Of a stretch of 64,000 bases of DNA, positions 1 to 11,152 are shown piece after piece (position 1 is the stretch's first letter; each line of letters starts with the position of its first letter). Source of the stretch: Phyto melanocephala. Taxonomy: Eukaryota > Arthropoda > Insecta > Diptera > Rhinophoridae. Where the stretch lies: positions 140,122,223 through 140,186,222 of the forward strand of contig OW799233.1 of NCBI GenBank assembly GCA_941918925.1, given 5' to 3'. The translations under genes were made by a program, and so were the position numbers. The notes under the pieces are model-generated. The model had not been told where the DNA came from. It made no database searches and saw only the letters and a program-made list of their open reading frames with translations.

Positions 1-300
1 AGTTCAAGGTTCAGAATTGTCATATGTCCCATTAGTAAAGACACTGATATCACTATTCATGTTCTCATTCTGCATGAACCATTTTGCTGTGAGGGTGTAG
101 TGCAGCCTCTAGACCACCTTTACTTGACTCGAGCGGTCATGACCACTACAGGCATTAGAGTCTCCCTAACTTCTCTAAGTACCAGGTACGTAATTCTCCT
201 ATGACCGAACCAGAAGTGCTTGTAACGCATCTATAACCAGAACTAGCAATAACGACATAGCGTGGAGACTTCGTAAAGATATCATGTCCACCGCGGTCCG
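1..300. other. unassigned GC-richer block at window edge
   Basis: The first ~300 bases are visibly richer in G+C than the sequence that follows and change abruptly to AT-rich DNA near 305. Frame 1 on the + strand is open for about 67 codons, and two minus-strand frames are open for about 30-45 codons, but none resembles a family I know. It could be the edge of an exon, a processed pseudogene or a TE cut by the window boundary. I assign no function. Confidence 0.3.
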
Positions 301-3300
301 TGTGAAAGTAATTAATTTAATTTCCATATTCAATCAAAATATTGGATAAGGTTATTAAACTAAGTGTAGAATGTGACTTTGTATAATAAAATAAGAAATA
401 TTAGTAAGAAATTTTCTTCACAATTTTTTCTGTGTATTATTATTATTATTTTTTTTGAGGTGACACTTTAGTCTGTCCTGTCAGAAATGTAAACGTCAAA
501 GTAAACATAACTGACAAAAAATATCTGTATTGTATACGTGGAGAACCCCATAGCAATATATACTACGTAATTGATTGCTTCCATAGAAATTGTGACTTGC
601 AGACAAAAAATTGCCACATGTAGCAATTTATTGCACTATCATTGCTTTGCTGAATGCTTGAGATATTATTGCCTCATTAAACTGTCAAATTGTTTAATTT
701 TCTTTGAATTTTTTGTTTGTGTGTGAAGAAACAAAGGAACATTAAAAAAAATTTAACTTATTAATAATAATAAAATAATGAAACAAACAAAAAAAACATA
801 AAAGTTAAAACAAATATACTAAATTACTTGTGTCGAAACTTTAGTAATAAAGTTCCATTATTCTGCCGACTTTTGTTTCTTATGCTACGTGGAGAACCAG
901 CGTAAGATAAAACTTATGAGTTGTATAAAACCATGGGTAAATTTGCTTAACAAAATTCTGAACATATTGGAAAAAAAAGTTTTAAAAAACCTTCCCTTTT
1001 CGTACGTTACTTTATTTTAACGGTTAAGGCTCGATATATCCTAACAAACAAATTTATTTCTAAACAGTGTATAAATCTATATATATAGTTTTAAAACAAA
1101 ATAATTATTTATTGCAATACAAAATCCTTTACTAAATAAAATAAATAATCCTAAAATTGTCAATATAAAAGTTTTTTTCCAAAACAACTCTAAACAAAAC
1201 CTTTAAAGACTATAAATTAAAACACAAAAGTTAAAATTTCTAACCGCCACCACTTGTTAACCATAACTTTTAGCATTACATTCAATTTACACAAAATATT
1301 ATAGTTATTGTTAGACGTCCTCGTAGATATTTATGTATAAAAAAACAGAAAATCGTATTATTGTTTTTATTGTATTGCCAGCCATTGTAACAATCAAAAT
1401 CCCTCACTAAATCATTTAACAGTAAATTGTTTACTTAACATTTGTTTTCTCCTGCATCGCTTTCAATGGAGGGTTTTTGGTTTTTTTTTTTTCTACTGTA
1501 CTGTTGTTTTATACTTTCTACAACTAAATGTCATTTCATCATTTCAACATAAATCATAGTGTCTGCTAGACAGGGTGTTTAAAAGCCTATGTCAATACGT
1601 AAGTGAAAACTAAATCTCTATATAAAATAATGACAAAAGCCTCAAAGACAAGAGAAAATAAATAAAATCTAAAAAAAATACTTAAAAAAACGATAGACTA
1701 GAGCAAAAGTAAACAAGTAGAATCTGAAATATTTATTATACGAACACATCAAATAAATCAATTTACAAAAAAGAAAAAAGATAAAAAAAACAGCAAATAA
1801 AAGAATTTCCTGAACAAAAACAAATATATATTTATTTCAACACCGTTAAACTACATACTTCTGCGAAACAAGATAGAGTTGGTAACCAAGATGCAGCTCA
1901 ACAACAGCTTCTATTATTGTTAAAAAAGGAGGATAATGCTAAATAATTTTAGAAGCAAAGTCTTAAACTACATTAAAGTATGGAATGCTTACATTATAAT
2001 ATCTAATACTAAGACGTTGTGCAAAAAACGTTCTTGCAGGAAAATAACAGATATTTAAAATTTCTTAAATCCTTTCAAACGCAATGAAATAATTATAGTT
2101 TTGCTTACCTATAAGTAACATTTTGGTTTTAAAATCAAATTTATAACTTATTTTATTGCAAGTTCCTTAAGGTATTTGTATTAGATTTCCAGATTTAAAA
2201 ATTAACAAACGTAAGCCTTACAGCCAAACCACAAAAAGAACGGCAAGCATTATACTAAGCGCTAACAAACAAAACATGTGCGTCAACGTTGTACAATGAA
2301 TGTATATCATTTAAGTTGTTTAATCCTTATATGTCAACACAAAAAAACAAGAAATAAAAACACATGCTAATGTGCTGCCCGGGTAACTATATGGCAGGTT
2401 AATAGGTTTTTCAGCTCACCCATTGACTCGTACCACCGCCTTGTTGAAACAAGAGCTCACCGAGACGATGCACTAGAATTTCAGAAAGCACGTAGTCCGA
2501 TAAAATGGTGCGATAAAATTCTGATTTTCAGTTTTATCAATGAGCCAAATAGAAAATTTGCCTTGTAAAGAATTATCAATGATGGCAACATTGACATAAT
2601 GCGATCTATCTGTGTAGAAGTACGAAAAGCTCAAGGTCAGTTTAAGATCAATTGGCGTACTCGATGAGCCTATTAAAACGTAAGTTGAAGGAAAATTTTA
2701 AAAAATAGCTCTTATGCAGAAAGTGGTCTAAAGAGTATATGCTCAAGGATTTCAGTAGCCTTTAAATCAATTATGAAATACTTTGCTCTCTTTTGTTGCC
2801 AGATAACTCTTATTTCAATTCTGTACAAAATTAGTTAAAGAGTTAAGGGGATTAGACACACTTCACGAATAGCCAGCAAAATTTGTCGTAGTCTTTTTGT
2901 GTGTTTCCTAAATTTATTGTTGACTCTGTCTTCAATACTACTAAAGTCTCTAAATATGCGCTTGTAAGTGAAAATCTACTAGTGACGCTATAACTTTTGA
3001 CTAGGTAGTTCTTATGAACAGTATGGCGACATTGAAACCAGATGTCTACTTGTTCTTTTTAATAATTTTTGTCTACTTTTTGGGTACCTTTTCCAATAAA
3101 TGTATTGTTTTTTAAATATTAAATTAAACAACACTTTATCATCTAAAATATTTTTAATTAACAAATTAAAAATATCTTTTATTTATTATTTCAAAACACA
3201 AGATCTGTAGACGTTTTTTGACAACACCAACAAAATAGTCGACAAAATTGATGACTTGTCAACGCCTGACATCAGTCACCCAGCAGGGTTGAATTTGGCA

Positions 3301-5559
3301 AAACACATTCAAATACATTTTTGACAATACTACAAAAAGGCTTAAAAATTATTTTGAGCATGTCTGGTATCCTTCACATAACTGTAAAGTAATACTAAGT
3401 ATGTTTATCTTGAAAATGGGAATTAAAAAAAAAAAAAAAATAATTTCGTTTGCAATGGGTTGCAATAATTTCGATACTGTTTTGTTAATAAACAGCCGCT
3501 TTGTTACCTCACAAAAACAAATTTCCGTTCTTTTATCTTTGCTATGCCTTCCAGCAAAATAGTCTATCCCTTTAATATGGTATAGATATGAACAAGAAAA
3601 GTAAAAGAGAAAAATGAAGACATGGTTAAACAATAAACTAAAATTTAAAATGAAAGACTAAAGTATAATTAAGTTTTAGTGTCACTCCTAAAAACATAGC
3701 CAGCTGAGAAACACAAATCGCTTATCCGCTATAATGTTATGGACAGAGTTCAATAAAAATATTTATGCCCTTGTAAACACTAAAAGATTGATTTCATATT
3801 AGAATAGGAAAATCCAGAACGATCTGGCTTACATATTATATAAATTTAAGGACACAAAGACCTTTTAACCACTCTGCCTCGAATATCTCCGATCTAACTT
3901 ATAAAATATAAAATTTAGGACCAATCAGTGTTTAGATTTTAACCCAACTTTTACTTAAAAAAAAATGTTTAATGTGGTGGGTTTATAAATCAAGCGATGA
4001 ATTCGAATGTATAATTTTCACTAATAGCGATAGTTTGAATTTAAGAAACCACACAAAGTTTTAAATCTCTTATAAAATTCTTCTCCTATACTTTTGTGTT
4101 AATTTTTTGTAAATAAATTATATCAATTAATCTGTAAAAGAAGAAAGTTATTTTATCTTTAGAGTGATGAAAAACATTTCTTGAAAAATACTTTAACTAA
4201 AATTGTCTTTAACTAAAAACAAAATTTCCGTTTTATCAGTCCATGAACAATTTAATTTTTTTTTTATAAGTTCATATTTATATGTCGAGACTTAGTTATG
4301 ATAACCAGTAAGTTGTAGATAAAGAGTAAGTTAATGGCAGTTGCCACCTCTTATCAATTTTTACATTTAATGGCTGCCCTGTTATAGTTGTTTACCCTTT
4401 TATTTTGCTTTGGGTTATAAATTTTTTTATTCATGATTTCGGTTAAGTTTTCTTGTCATCATCCTTTCTGTGGATACACCTCTTTCTACTTAAATCTTTT
4501 CGTCTTTACATCCTACGCTTTGGTTTTCTTTTGTCTGTATTTAAAACCGTATTATCATTTGTTTGTATATTTGTGCCCCCTTTTGACAGCGTTTGTATTT
4601 TTTTTTCTTGTTCATTTGTATGTATTGTCCTTTACACATAAATCTGTGTGTGTAAAAAAAGTATTGGTATTGGTTTAATATCCCTTTAACATTTGTTTGC
4701 CTTTTAAATTGCCATCAAGTTGTTTATTTGTTTGCTTTGTTCCTGTTGCTGCTTCTGCCACCCCCACTCCTTTGCTTGGCAGCAGTTGCTTTTACAAAAG
4801 TTGTTATTATTTTTCTACTTCTTACTCTTTACTTTCTATTGAATTAATTAAACTTTTTGTTGCTGTTTTGTTTTACTTGACAACTTTTCAATAAAGTATA
4901 TTTATTTTGTGAATTTCTTTTGATCAACAGAAAAAATTCCTATAAACCAAAGCACATGCCTAACAAATCAAGTAAATTTAATTCTTTTTAAATTATACGA
5001 AATTCGTTTTAATTTATTTATGTACTTAGTTTCACTTTTGACAGTCGAAGATATTCCTTATAATTTTTACAAAAATACATTTAATTAATTATTTGAATTA
5101 TTTGTATACTTTCAGTGTGGTTTTTTATCGATACATTTTTGATTAACTTGTATGACAAATTTCAAAATGGTTACAGTCACATAAAAACAATATAAAATTT
5201 AGTAATGCTTTCAGAAAAGGCATGTTTTTGAAAAAATAAACTTTTTCATACCAGGGATAAAATATGACAATCATGTATAAAAGCAAGATAAGTAGTAAGA
5301 CTACCAATAGTACACCAAAAAATTAACGTTATTTATCCACCCGTGAAAAAGAAAAAGAAAAACAGAGACTACTACTCATTAAGTTGTAGCATTGTAACTA
5401 CTTATCTTTTGTTGTAGCATAATTTTTCGGTCATTTATATAGAAACTCTTTTAATGATTGAAATAAATGAAAAAAAAAAATCATTCTTTTTACTAAGTTG
5501 ACTTTAATAAAAAAATCTTACTAATTTGACTTCAAAATAAATTTATGTGTTGTGTTACA
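301..5559. other. AT-rich DNA without recognisable genes
   Basis: This stretch is AT-rich with many A and T homopolymers. Its short ORFs (such as 3349-3633 minus and 4433-4678 plus) are low-complexity, hydrophobic or asparagine/lysine-rich, as expected by chance in AT-rich DNA. I see no splice-consistent coding exon, RNA gene or repeat with clear ends. Confidence 0.5.
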
Positions 5560-5775
5560 TGTACGTTTGTCGACAGTCAGGCGCCACTCTTGTCATTCAG
5601 GTCATACATTATTACGTCTAAATTAGTTGGCCAATGTTGAAAGGAACTGTCAAGGCTTGGTCAGCGGGCTGACGTTACTCTAGTTTGGATTCCTGCGCAT
5701 AAGGGCCACTATGGTAACGAGCGTGCTGATGAGCTAGCCAGGGGAGATCTGCTCCGGATTGTTGTAATAGTTTAA
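5560..5775 (+). pseudogene. RNase H domain relic of a non-LTR retrotransposon
   Basis: One reading frame (codons from 5572) gives a degraded RNase H domain as found at the C-terminus of I/Jockey/LOA-type LINE ORF2 proteins. It has a VDSQ motif at the start and, at about 5674-5742, a block of the form VTLVWIPAHKG followed by GNERADELARG. This matches the family signature with the conserved His, the GNE and the last catalytic Asp. The frame is broken by a TGA at 5638-5640 and ends at a TAA at 5773. No reverse transcriptase, endonuclease or poly(A) tail is visible nearby, so this is a short isolated fragment. Family assignment is from the motif; the clade is not resolved. Confidence 0.72.
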
Positions 5776-6430
5776 AATATTTGAGGCTCAATAACTTTTT
5801 ATCGTTGATACATTTGAATTTTTGAAATTTGATCCCTCCGATTGTTTCCTGTTTGTTTAACGAAATAAAACGTGCAAAGATTTCAAGCTAAATTTGATTT
5901 TGGTATACCTATAACTAATTTCTTTTTCTTGTCAAAGGAAATTATTAACAGCATTTTAGTGATTTTATTTTAGTTCTTTATATATAAAACAAAGATAAAA
6001 AAAACACAAAAGCATGCAGTATTAACAAGAAACTAATGTACATGGTACACTCAATAACAAATTGCGTCTGCATTCATTGGACAATAATAAATAATATATT
6101 TCTCTATATTTAATTAATCTAATTTATTTTATTATGTTTTTAAAAGTTTTAATGAAAAATACGTTATGAAATCGTTTGGTTACACCTTATCCAATCATTT
6201 GTTCATACTAAAACTATAGGGTACACGGGTACCCCTGTAATATGTTTGCGTAGGTCTGATCTTTGGCAGCTGAAAGACATGAAACAACTTAGCAGAAATT
6301 CGTAAGTGACACCGGATATTGTAATAGTATTTATGTAATTACAAACGTTTAAATTCGCTAGTGAATTATTTATGCTTTTTAACACGTCGATAGTTTATTT
6401 CAATTTTTTCTTTATTATTATTATTTTTAA
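5776..6430. other. AT-rich spacer, nothing recognised
   Basis: Lies between the LINE scrap and the Helitron-like element. It contains only short chance ORFs and homopolymer runs. Confidence 0.4.
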
Positions 6431-7172
6431 CTAGCCAAACCCGGCGCGCGTTGCTACGCCCCTTAATGAATCAAAGTGCATTCTGAATTTTTATTGAATA
6501 TCAAGTGCAGAAACCTAAAAATTATAATTTTTTTATGGGCGTGGCCCTGCCCACTTATCTAATACCAAAATTGTAAAGTCATAACAGCTCAATATGTGTG
6601 CAAAGTTTCAGAAAAATCGGTCCAGTGCAAGTACCTCAAAATGATAACTTTTTTTTATAGGCGTGGCACTGCCCACTTTTCTAATCACGAAATTGTAAAG
6701 TCATGACAGCTTAGTGTGTTTGCAAAGTTTTAGAAAAATCATTCCAGTGCAAGTACCTCAAACTTATAACTTTTTTTTTATGGGCGTGGCCATGCCCACT
6801 TTTCTAATCACGAAATTATAAAGTCATGACAGACCAATACGTTTGCAAAGTTTCAGTAAAATCCGTCCATTGCAAGTACCTCAAAATTAAAATTTTTTAT
6901 GGGCGTGGGCCCGCCCACTTTTTTTATTACGAAATTATTTACTCACGAGAGCTCGATATGTGTGCAGAGTTTCAGAAAAACCGGTCATATGCAAGTAGCT
7001 TAAAATGGTAACTAATTTTTTATGGGCGTGGCCCCGCCCACTTTTTTCCACCCGTAAACACTCCCTGGTATGTGTACAACAACTTACTAAAGTTTGAGCC
7101 CGATCGGTTTTACAGTTTCGGAGTCTATAGCTAACACACACACACACAGAGTTTCACTTTTATATATATAGA
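6431..7172 (-). mobile_element. Helitron-like non-autonomous element with internal tandem repeats
   Basis: Read on the minus strand, the element begins TCTATATATATAAAAGTG (complement of 7172 downward) and ends in GGCTAG at 6431, preceded by a GC-rich potential hairpin (GCGCGCCGGG). The outer bases are A on the 5' side and T on the 3' side, so it fits Helitron rules: 5' TC, 3' CTRR, insertion between A and T, no target duplication. The interior holds five copies of a ~121-bp unit (GC-rich boxes near 6531, 6652, 6771, 6895 and 7016). Each has a GGGCGTGG/CCNCGCCCAC inverted repeat. A CA microsatellite lies at about 7135-7148. No Rep/helicase coding is present. Family assignment is inferred from ends and structure. 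Confidence 0.68.
6520..7045. repeat. five ~121-bp tandem repeats with GGGCGTGG boxes
   Basis: The units start with a T-run and GGGCGTGGC box, then AAATTGTAAAGTCATGACAG-like sequence, then GTTTCAGAAAAATCGGTCC-like sequence. Successive boxes are 119-124 bp apart. Copies differ by point changes such as CCCTGCCC, CACTGCCC and CCCCGCCC, but the complementary arms of the box are largely kept. Confidence 0.75.
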
Positions 7173-9796
7173 TTGATATAATGTTTTATATATGTGATTC
7201 TGTACTTGTTTTTAAAATAATTTTTTTTTTAAATTTTTAATAGTTAAAGTGTTTCTTTTTATTATTAAAAAAAACAACAACACACCTCACTTAAACAAGT
7301 ACATCTGAATGCATTTAGTTTGAATCGCATAGACACAAATAAAGCTCTTTAGTACTTTTAACTCAAAGCCATTTTGTAATATTCTATGAAAAACTAAGCA
7401 AAACAATTTTTATTTTTTTTATCAGATTATTCTCATCACTATATTCGTATATTTAATCTGAATTTATTATAATTTATTTAGCATAAAAAACTTTATAGTT
7501 TAATACCTACTAAGTCACTATTCTAACAAAAATTATCGTTTTTTCAATTATTTTCAAATGAAAAAAATTAATGCTTTTCTCTAGGAAGTAATTGAAATAC
7601 GTTTTAATTTTTATATATGTATGTATCTCTCAATAAAAATACACACCCACATACAAGCGCATACAAGCCCATACATGTATTATTGTTAATTTCACTATAT
7701 TACATCTTTGGTACTTATTCATTGCTCAAACTAATATAAATATATAAATTCCCATAAAATATTATCAACTTTTTTTTTCGTTTTGCTTTCAATTGCTGTT
7801 GGTGGTGTAGCTTTTGCATTAAGTTTGAAGCACGTACTAGCAATATTTTTTGCTAATTACTCTCCAAGCAGTAATTTCATTTAAATATATGTTTTTCTTC
7901 TTTACTCTCGCATGCATTTAAAAACTTTATATTTATTATCTCTTTTGCTCACATATCGCTTTAGTACGTTTTTTGAAAACTCATGACTCTTTATGACGTA
8001 CATGCATGAGTTTATGGAATAACGTACTCATATACATACATATCTACAAATAGAATTGTATTACATTCACTATTATAACTTGTACGGCTACATGTGTATA
8101 CACAAATGCAAAAAAAGAAAATTACAGGTTGTCAAGGATATTTAATTATTCAGACTTAAACAGACACGCATCATCACAACAAAAACAATAACAACAATAT
8201 CAAAAGCAGCACAAAAACAACAACATAAGTAAAACAGTTAAAAACGGTTAAACTCGAACATATTACAACCTACAATACAATATTTAAAGGAACCGTTACA
8301 AAATTCAGTTATCTTCTATAAGTATGTGTTTACAAACAATTTGTTTGTTGAATTTTTGTGTAGACGATGTATATGTTAAAGTTAAATTCCCATAGAATAT
8401 TGGTAATTTATTATAGACAGATGAACAGGATTTGTCTAAGCTTGAATAAACTACATGTTAACAAAACTGCTAACTGTATTTGTCTTTCATACACCAAGAG
8501 TCAGACAAAAATAAAAATTTTCAATTAAAAAGCATGTGGAAGGGCAGCGCACACCCTTTGTTGGACTCATATGGGATGCAGAAAAAAAAAAACACATTAG
8601 CACAAATAGTAATATGCTTTCAACCTTTAGCAGTGTATGGTATAAAAATACGATTATTCAACAACAGCAACAACTTCACGCTCATACATATTAATGTGTA
8701 TTTGTTCATCATATTAAAATAAGTTCTTAAATAAATTATATGTAAATATAAGAATAGGATAATTACACCACACCAACATACATATGTCAACATTACATAA
8801 ATATGTATGATGGTATCTACACGTTTGATTATGTACAAGTGTGCTTTTGTTTGCGAGTGAGTATTTCCATTTATTATCAGGAAACTAAATAAATTTTGCA
8901 CAAAAGATAATATTTAATTTATTTGTAATTTGTACATATACAATAAACAAATAGATGTTGTGCATAAAATGTTCAACATTTATTAAATGCCACAAAAAAT
9001 ACCACCCGTAACAAATGAGGTCGTTCGGTAATCAGCTTTACAGAAAACTTTTAGTGTGTGTTATGATCGAATATTGAAAATATGTGATGATTTTATGAGG
9101 TAATTTTATTAAATTTTTGAAAAGAAATTCAATTTACTATTTTTGCCTGCTAGTTTTCATGTAAAATTGTTCGGTAAATCCGTAAATTAAGTCCAAAAAT
9201 AAAAACACATTGTTAAGATATTAATAAATTTTTCAATCTCGTTATTTTTATAAAATGATTTTACTAAATAAAAATTAATACGGACAAAGATAATTTATTT
9301 ATTTTTACTTAAAAATCATCATAATTCTGTATAAAGCATTACCGCATAAGAAGCTTTTAATAAAAATGCGAATTTTGCTTAAACTTTAATGAAATTTAGG
9401 AATATTATGAAAATGCATTGTAAATTTAACCGAGTTATTTTATTATTTTATTTTACAATTTAAATTTCAAGTCTTATAACCTTGACGATAATAAGAGGGG
9501 GGCTTCTTTAAACAATAAGTATAAAATTGTTGCCGATACATTTATTTGAGTAAAATTGTAGACATTATATTTTCATGTTATTGGAATTGTGCGTAATTAT
9601 TTGATTCATTCACTAGCCAGTAATAGCCTTTATTTGCAGCCTAATGATTACTAAAATTGAAGTTAAATTTTAAGTCACATTGTAATTAAATAAATATGTA
9701 ACAACGACACAGGGCAAGCACATGGTTATGACGTGAATACCACGGAATAGTATATATAAACTTATTATATCGTTTGTAATTTCTACCACTTCTACC
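7173..9796. other. AT-rich DNA with short TATG/CATA microsatellites
   Basis: I see short runs of CATA/TATG-type repeats (for example near 7613-7680 and 8025-8045), CAA-rich stretches near 8175-8230, and no convincing coding exon. The predicted 80- and 93-aa ORFs around 8480-8900 overlap on opposite strands and look like chance products of AT-rich sequence. Confidence 0.45.
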
Positions 9797-10002
9797 GGGA
9801 TACCCCGGTGGACAAGTTTGTAGTGTGCTGGTCTGCTAGTCTGGGGGTTCGTTTCCCGCCAAAGACTCTGGACTGGTCTGATTCTCCTTCTCTTCCATTC
9901 TATAATGTTCCTTCTATTTAGGTATTACAAAGAGATCTATATTATGAACCCAAGTGAGCTGTACAACAGCTGCCTGTTCTGCCTACCTCTATATATTCTG
10001 AA
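9797..10002 (+). mobile_element. tRNA-derived SINE, diverged copy
   Basis: This aligns along its whole length with the reverse complement of 26306-26517. The 5' half is tRNA-like: an A-box region around CCGGTGGACAAG, then GTGTGCTGGTCTGCTAG, then a B-box GGGTTCGTTTCCC (consensus GGTTCGANTCC). The 3' half has GTATTACAAAGAGATC and AACCCAAGTGAGCTG followed by an AGCTGCC motif. This is the layout of a short pol III-promoted retroposon. The B-box and A-box are diverged, so it is probably inactive. Confidence 0.72.
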
Positions 10003-10482
10003 TCCCCATGGTTATACTTAATACCCATTTGCTTATTTGTCCATCTGTCTGTCCGTTTTAGTGTTTAATTAAACTTTTTAATGTCCATACATATCCCATT
10101 AAATTGTTCGTAGTACCAATAAGAAATTCAAAATTTCAAAATTTAGCTAACTAACCGCTTGATAATGAGCAAAAAACAAGGTATGCCTATGAATTACGAA
10201 ACAAGGTCAAATCTGTTAAGCTTTCAGATAACTTCGTGAGTCATTGGTTTAACTCCCCTCTAAGAAATGCATACAAAAATATTAATAAAGATATTAGTTT
10301 ATCGGTTCATTGCTGGCAAAGATTTTGGAAAAAAAAACCCTTTTAATTGAGATTATAATAACAAAATTTGTTTATAACAATAAAAACGAAAAGCAAATGC
10401 TCATTCTAAATGCTCTTATTAGGTATTTCGAATGCACCCTAAAATATTACAATATACACACAAATGATTAAAAATTTTAGAA
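10003..10482. other. AT-rich spacer
   Basis: It contains a CCATCTGTCTGTCCG string near 10040 that resembles the GTCY microsatellite core of DINE-1/mini-me repeats, but no other part of such an element is convincing. No gene is seen. Confidence 0.35.
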
Positions 10483-10739
10483 CGTGTAATATTCACCAAC
10501 GAATATAATCTTCTGGCTTTTGAAGGTGTTGTTTGGTCACAAATTATCCAATTTTAATTAAACAAACCGTAAAACATGGAGGCGTCTCGGTTATAGTTTT
10601 GGGATATTTGGCCGCAAATAGAGTAGACAAGCTGAGGTTCATTAACAAAACTATGGCCGAAACAAGGTGAGAATTATTTATGTATTGCTGCAAGACAATA
10701 ATCCAATACGTAATTCAAAGCTGGTAAGAGACCTTATAG
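10483..10739 (+). pseudogene. Tc1-like transposase relic (DDE domain)
   Basis: Three collinear pieces of a Tc1-family transposase are readable with frameshifts. The first has the form RVIFTNEYNLLAFEG, where the family has a catalytic Asp in FTDE; here it is Asn. The second is TVKHGGVSVIVLGY (10568 onward), matching the conserved TVKHGGGSVMVWG block. The third is LQDNNPIRNSKLVRDLI (about 10689-10739), matching the QQDNDPKHTSKLV block with the second catalytic Asp. A shift lies near 10560 and stops separate the last pieces. The element is dead; TIRs were not identified. Confidence 0.78.
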
Positions 10740-10948
10740 TATGTTCTGAAACGTAACCTTATAAAAAGTAATATCAGGTCAGTTTCAGCTCAGAATAAGG
10801 CTTCAATGGGGGAGTGTAACAAAATTACCTAAGAAACAACATTCCAACATAAACAGATGTTATAAAAGCCAAACAAGATCACTCAAGATAACAATTTTAA
10901 TAAGTGTCCATTAGTTATATTGTATATGAACTCTTGTAAGTTTACCAA
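10740..10948. other. spacer, possibly the rest of the Tc1 relic
   Basis: Follows the Tc1 relic with no recognisable motif of its own. Confidence 0.3.
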
Positions 10949-11152
10949 TAATCCTACTAATAAAATAAATGAGAATGTTTGTATGTTTGGATATTTGTTA
11001 CTGAATCACGCAAAAACGGCTGAACAGAACTAAATGAAATTCGGCACGTAGATAGATAACAACCTAGATTAACATATAGGCTTTTTTATCACGATAACAA
11101 CGCGAAGTCGTAGTCGATAACTACGCAGACGAAGTCGCGGGCACAAGTTAGT
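10949..11152 (+). mobile_element. short Helitron-like non-autonomous element
   Basis: It starts TCCTACTAATAAAATAAATG and continues with GTTTGTATGTTTGGATATTTGTTAC and AATCACGCAAAAACGGCTGAAC. It ends in a GC-rich block (GACGAAGTCGCGGGCAC) just before AAGTTAGT. This matches a widespread insect non-autonomous Helitron-like family that begins TCCTACTAATATTATAAATG and ends GCGGGCNNNAGCTAGT. The copy has TTAG instead of CTAG at its 3' end. The left flank is A and the right flank T, as expected. There is no coding capacity. Confidence 0.6.
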
